Shown: positions 61,595 to 64,000 of the stretch, piece by piece
How the letters are laid out: each line of letters starts with the position of its first letter
Position numbering within the stretch: the stretch's first letter is position 1
Assembly (NCBI RefSeq): GCF_003815655.1
Contig: NZ_CP033917.1
Location: 62,001-126,000, forward strand
Direction of reading: 5' to 3'
Source: Chryseobacterium sp. G0201
GTDB taxonomy: Bacteria > Bacteroidota > Bacteroidia > Flavobacteriales > Weeksellaceae
Length of the DNA: 64,000 nucleotides
Made by a program: the position numbers and the translations under genes
The notes under the pieces: model-generated
Database searches by the model: none
Told to the model about the DNA's origin: nothing
The model's input: only the letters and a program-made list of their open reading frames with translations

Positions 61595-61694
61595 AGATGC
61601 TTCGACTTCGCTCAGCATGACATTCCTAATACTAACCGTTTATTTTTAACAGAACAGTTGTAGCGATGTCATGCTGAGCGAAGTCGAAGCATCT
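61595..61694. repeat. Paired inverted repeat of a second family
   Basis: AGATGCTTCGACTTCGCTCA GCATGACAT (61595-61623) is repeated inversely at 61665-61694 with about 40 bp between. The 30-bp arms form a strong hairpin between a plus-strand and a minus-strand gene, so the pair may serve as a bidirectional terminator. The arm resembles the insert in the chimeric repeat at 56701-56723 in part. Confidence 0.85.
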
Positions 61695-61698
61695 AAAT

Positions 61699-62250
61699 TT
61701 ATATCTTATTCCACATCGGATCATGCTTCAGAACATCCTGAAATACAGGACAGCTTTCGTCATGACATCCCTTTAAAAATCCAATGCTCATCAGAAATTC
61801 GTTGACAATTTCTCCGCCAGTAAACTTGAATGTCTTTTTGAATATTTTCATCCATTCCTGTAATGTTTTTGGATGATGATACTCGAGCCATTTTTCGAAT
61901 GACCCAAATTCTTTTTGCAGTCCGATGATGGTTTTGGCGTTTTCGATTGCGGCGTTTACTTTTAATTTATTTCTGATAATTCCGGGATCAGCCAAAAGTC
62001 TTTCACGGTCTTCTTCTGTGTAAGCCGCCACTTTTTGAATATTAAAATTGTCATAAGCTTTTCTGAAACTTTCTTCTTTCTTCAAAATCGTTTCCCAACT
62101 TAGTCCAGCCTGATTAATTTCCATGATTAATCTTCCGAACAATTCATTATCATCATGAATCGGAAATCCGTAATGATTATCGTGGTAATTTTTGTGAAGC
62201 TCTTTTCGGCTTTCGGGCTGCATTCCTGCTATCGCTGAACAATAACTCAT
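61699..62250 (-). CDS. tag: DNA-3-methyladenine glycosylase I
   Basis: 183 residues. The enzyme removes 3-methyladenine from alkylated DNA. Landmarks: YHDNHYGFPIHDDNELFGRL (start of the fold), EINQAGLSWETILKKEESFR (helix-hairpin region, catalytic Glu), and the zinc ligands at the C-terminus (MSIGFLKGCHDESCPVF). Length is typical. Its start overlaps the stop of the MazG-like gene by four bases. Confidence 0.92.
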   Translation of the reverse strand: MSYCSAIAGMQPESRKELHKNYHDNHYGFPIHDDNELFGRLIMEINQAGLSWETILKKEESFRKAYDNFNIQKVAAYTEEDRERLLADPGIIRNKLKVNAAIENAKTIIGLQKEFGSFEKWLEYHHPKTLQEWMKIFKKTFKFTGGEIVNEFLMSIGFLKGCHDESCPVFQDVLKHDPMWNKI

Positions 62251-62567
62251 TTTAATATATTTTCTGTTTTTGTTAAAAATTTTTTCAAGGCCTCTTTGAT
62301 ATCAATTCCGGTTCGGTCTGCTAAGATAATCAGCCACCAGATATTTTCGCCTAATTTATGTTCAAGTGCTTCTCTGGAGTTTGCTTTTGTCCATGTTTTT
62401 TCATGTGACATTACATTTCGTCCCACCAATCCTGCATCCGTAAGATAAGCTAAAGCGTCTTGTTCTAAAGTCCATTCTTTCCCATTTTGCTGAATTTCCA
62501 GCTGATGATATTTTTCTCTTATTTCTAAAGAGCGTTGTATGATTTTATCTAAATTATTATGATTCAT
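62247..62567 (-). CDS. MazG-like (nucleotide pyrophosphohydrolase-like) protein
   Basis: I choose the start MNHNNLDKIIQRSLEIREKY (106 residues); an upstream frame to 62663 only runs antisense inside the AraC gene. The helical pattern with LTDAGLVGRNVM, KLGENIWWLIILADRTGID matches MazG-like all-alpha NTP pyrophosphohydrolases (the GExxD/E-type region appears as LEHKLGENIWWL). It overlaps the AraC stop region by 11 bases and the glycosylase by four bases, indicating one transcript. Confidence 0.75.
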   Translation of the reverse strand: MNHNNLDKIIQRSLEIREKYHQLEIQQNGKEWTLEQDALAYLTDAGLVGRNVMSHEKTWTKANSREALEHKLGENIWWLIILADRTGIDIKEALKKFLTKTENILK

Positions 62568-63486
62568 TATTAAATTTTTGAAGAGATTGTTTGTATTCGT
62601 TGGGAGTAATTTCTGTTTTCTTTTTAAATAATTTACTGAAAGACTGTGGATGCTCAAAACCAAGCTGATAAGCCGTTTCAGAAACTGAAAATTGAGATTC
62701 TGAAAGGTATTCTTTGGCTTTTTCGATCAATTTATCATGAATATGCTGTTGCGCATTCTGTCCTGTATGATGGCGAAGCATATCACTTAAATATCTTGGT
62801 GTAAGGTTGAGTTGTGACGCTACATATTCTACAGTCGGAAGACCTTTTATTCCTTTTTCTTTATCGAAAAAATCATTCAGAAGATCTTCCATTTTAGACA
62901 ACAAATCATTATTGACAGATTTTCTGGTGATAAATTGCCGGTTGTAAAAACGATTGCTGTACGTCAGTAATAGTTCTATCTGAGAAATGATAACATCCTG
63001 ACTGAATTGGTCGATCCTTTCATTCAATTCATTCTGAATATTTTCAAAAATATCATAAATCGTTTTCTTTTCTTTTTCAGAAAGATACAAAGCTTCCGCA
63101 GCAGAATAGGAAAAAAAAGTATAGTCTTTTATTTTCTTCAGTAAAGAATAAGGTCTGATAAAATCGGGATGAATATGTAAAGACATTCCGCTGTAATCGG
63201 CTTCTTCATTATCCATTCTGAGGATCTGACCGGGTGATACGAAAGACATTCCGCCATTTTCGAAATCATAATATCCCTGCCCGTACCGAATTTTACCGTT
63301 GAATTTTGTTTTAAATGAAATTTTATAAAAATCCGATTTTGTTCCATTTTCAAAAGTTTTAGGATCAAAACGTGTTTTTCCGTAATCAATAATACTGATC
63401 AAAGGATGCAACGGCGCCGAAATGCCCATTGCTTCATGTAAAGCCGACAAAGATCGAAAGTGAACTGGTGACTGGCTGGTTTTCAT
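62557..63486 (-). CDS. AraC-family transcriptional regulator
   Basis: 309 residues with an N-terminal cupin-type effector domain (HPLISIIDYGKTRFDPKTFE, FENGGMSFVSPGQILRM) and a C-terminal double HTH (YVASQLNLTPRYLSDMLRHH, FSVSETAYQLGFEHPQSFSK LFKK). The regulator ends overlapping the start of the MazG-like gene by 11 bp, so it is likely co-transcribed and may control the downstream SDR gene on the same strand or its own operon. The ligand is not evident. Confidence 0.92.
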   Translation of the reverse strand: MKTSQSPVHFRSLSALHEAMGISAPLHPLISIIDYGKTRFDPKTFENGTKSDFYKISFKTKFNGKIRYGQGYYDFENGGMSFVSPGQILRMDNEEADYSGMSLHIHPDFIRPYSLLKKIKDYTFFSYSAAEALYLSEKEKKTIYDIFENIQNELNERIDQFSQDVIISQIELLLTYSNRFYNRQFITRKSVNNDLLSKMEDLLNDFFDKEKGIKGLPTVEYVASQLNLTPRYLSDMLRHHTGQNAQQHIHDKLIEKAKEYLSESQFSVSETAYQLGFEHPQSFSKLFKKKTEITPNEYKQSLQKFNNES

Positions 63487-63614
63487 AGTACAAATATAAG
63501 TTGAGATTGTGACAACTGTTTGTCAGGAGAGGGGAAATTTTGGATGGAAGCACGAGGCTAGAAGTATAAAAGTCACAAATTAACTTCAAACTTCCTTCTT
63601 CAAACTTCTGGTCT

Positions 63615-64000
63615 TTAAAACTTAAAATCCGATTTTATTTTCTGCACCTGAGCTTCGGCTCCGATTTCAGCTCTTTCGTTATATAAGGTGTTGGCATCTT
63701 TTCCTGCAACATATCTTAATTGATCTTTTCCGTCTGTGGCTGCTTCATAAATAACATTGGCAATATCTTCCGGTTTTGAATAATTTGCGATCTGTTCAGG
63801 ACTGTAACCTTCCTGAACTTTAGCCATTAATTGTTGATAACCCTGATGTTGTGCTCCATCCAGAGAACGTCCTGCAAAATCGGTTTGTATACCTCCGGGA
63901 GCCACTACTTTTACTTTGATTCCGAACTGGGCCAATTCATAACCCAAACTTTCTGAAAATCCGTCCACCGCAAATTTTGTTGCACTGTAAATGGAGCATG
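63615..64000 (-). CDS. Short-chain dehydrogenase/reductase, partial (C-terminal half)
   Basis: The frame stays open to the window edge. At the edge it reads CSIYSATKFAVDGFSESLGY, containing the SDR catalytic YxxxK, so the apparent GTG start at 63968 is internal. KVKVVAPGGIQTDFAGRS is the usual PG-x-T post-catalytic loop. The end of the protein is complete at 63615. It is a classical SDR of unknown substrate, upstream of the AraC regulator's promoter region on the same strand. Confidence 0.9.
   Translation of the reverse strand, partial: CSIYSATKFAVDGFSESLGYELAQFGIKVKVVAPGGIQTDFAGRSLDGAQHQGYQQLMAKVQEGYSPEQIANYSKPEDIANVIYEAATDGKDQLRYVAGKDANTLYNERAEIGAEAQVQKIKSDFKF

Overview
The window looks like a chromosomal segment of a Flavobacteriia bacterium, most likely Chryseobacterium or a close relative. 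It is AT-rich, has TAnnTTTG-type -7 boxes and almost no Shine-Dalgarno sequences. It encodes a type IX secretion (T9SS) sorting-domain protein, DUF6443/Rhs secreted proteins and families typical of that group. The species is inferred; no rRNA or tRNA gene is present.

Left two fifths (about 910-26855): a genomic island inserted at the 3' end of mnmE. The last 18 nt of mnmE (encoding FCIGK-stop) recur, with two mismatches and the same five codons, at 910-927, and a tyrosine integrase sits beside mnmE. The island carries decayed defence genes: a twice-frameshifted AlbA_2 protein, an hsdM with a truncated hsdS, and an unknown coupled gene pair cut at the same junction. It also carries a large Rhs polymorphic-toxin locus and an integration/replication module (integrase, HTH protein, Rep-like initiator, DUF488-like protein, phBC6A51-type HTH protein, serine recombinase, and a 112-nt hairpin).

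The Rhs locus (about 4838-20570, read on the minus strand) is the centrepiece. An operon encodes a T9SS cargo protein, a 956-aa SpvB/YD-repeat protein, a full-length Rhs protein with a C-terminal tip, and its putative immunity protein. Downstream follow three orphan tip-plus-immunity cassettes. Each begins with a displaced copy of the Rhs core end, and each is separated from the next by a conserved spacer with its own terminator. This is the layout expected of a toxin-swapping reservoir. One orphan tip is a near copy of the active tip. The locus is flanked by a DUF4352-type gene upstream and a fragment of its paralogue downstream.

Middle (26856-44030): mainly ordinary chromosome. It holds mnmE, a Crp-type regulator with two redox genes, an Xaa-Pro aminopeptidase, topoisomerase IB, pruA, two small lipoproteins, two thioredoxin-domain paralogues, a collar-like secreted protein and a frameshifted TPR-AraC regulator.

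Right (44194-64000): four tandem minus-strand genes for secreted, modular fibre-like proteins that share repeated modules in 1, 2, 3 and 1 copies; the last ends in an S74 chaperone domain. Then come fabH, corA, a patatin-like lipase, an FAD-linked oxidase, small hypothetical genes, a 3-methyladenine glycosylase, a MazG-like protein, an AraC regulator and a short-chain dehydrogenase that runs off the window. Three paired inverted repeats of REP/BIME type lie in intergenic spaces.
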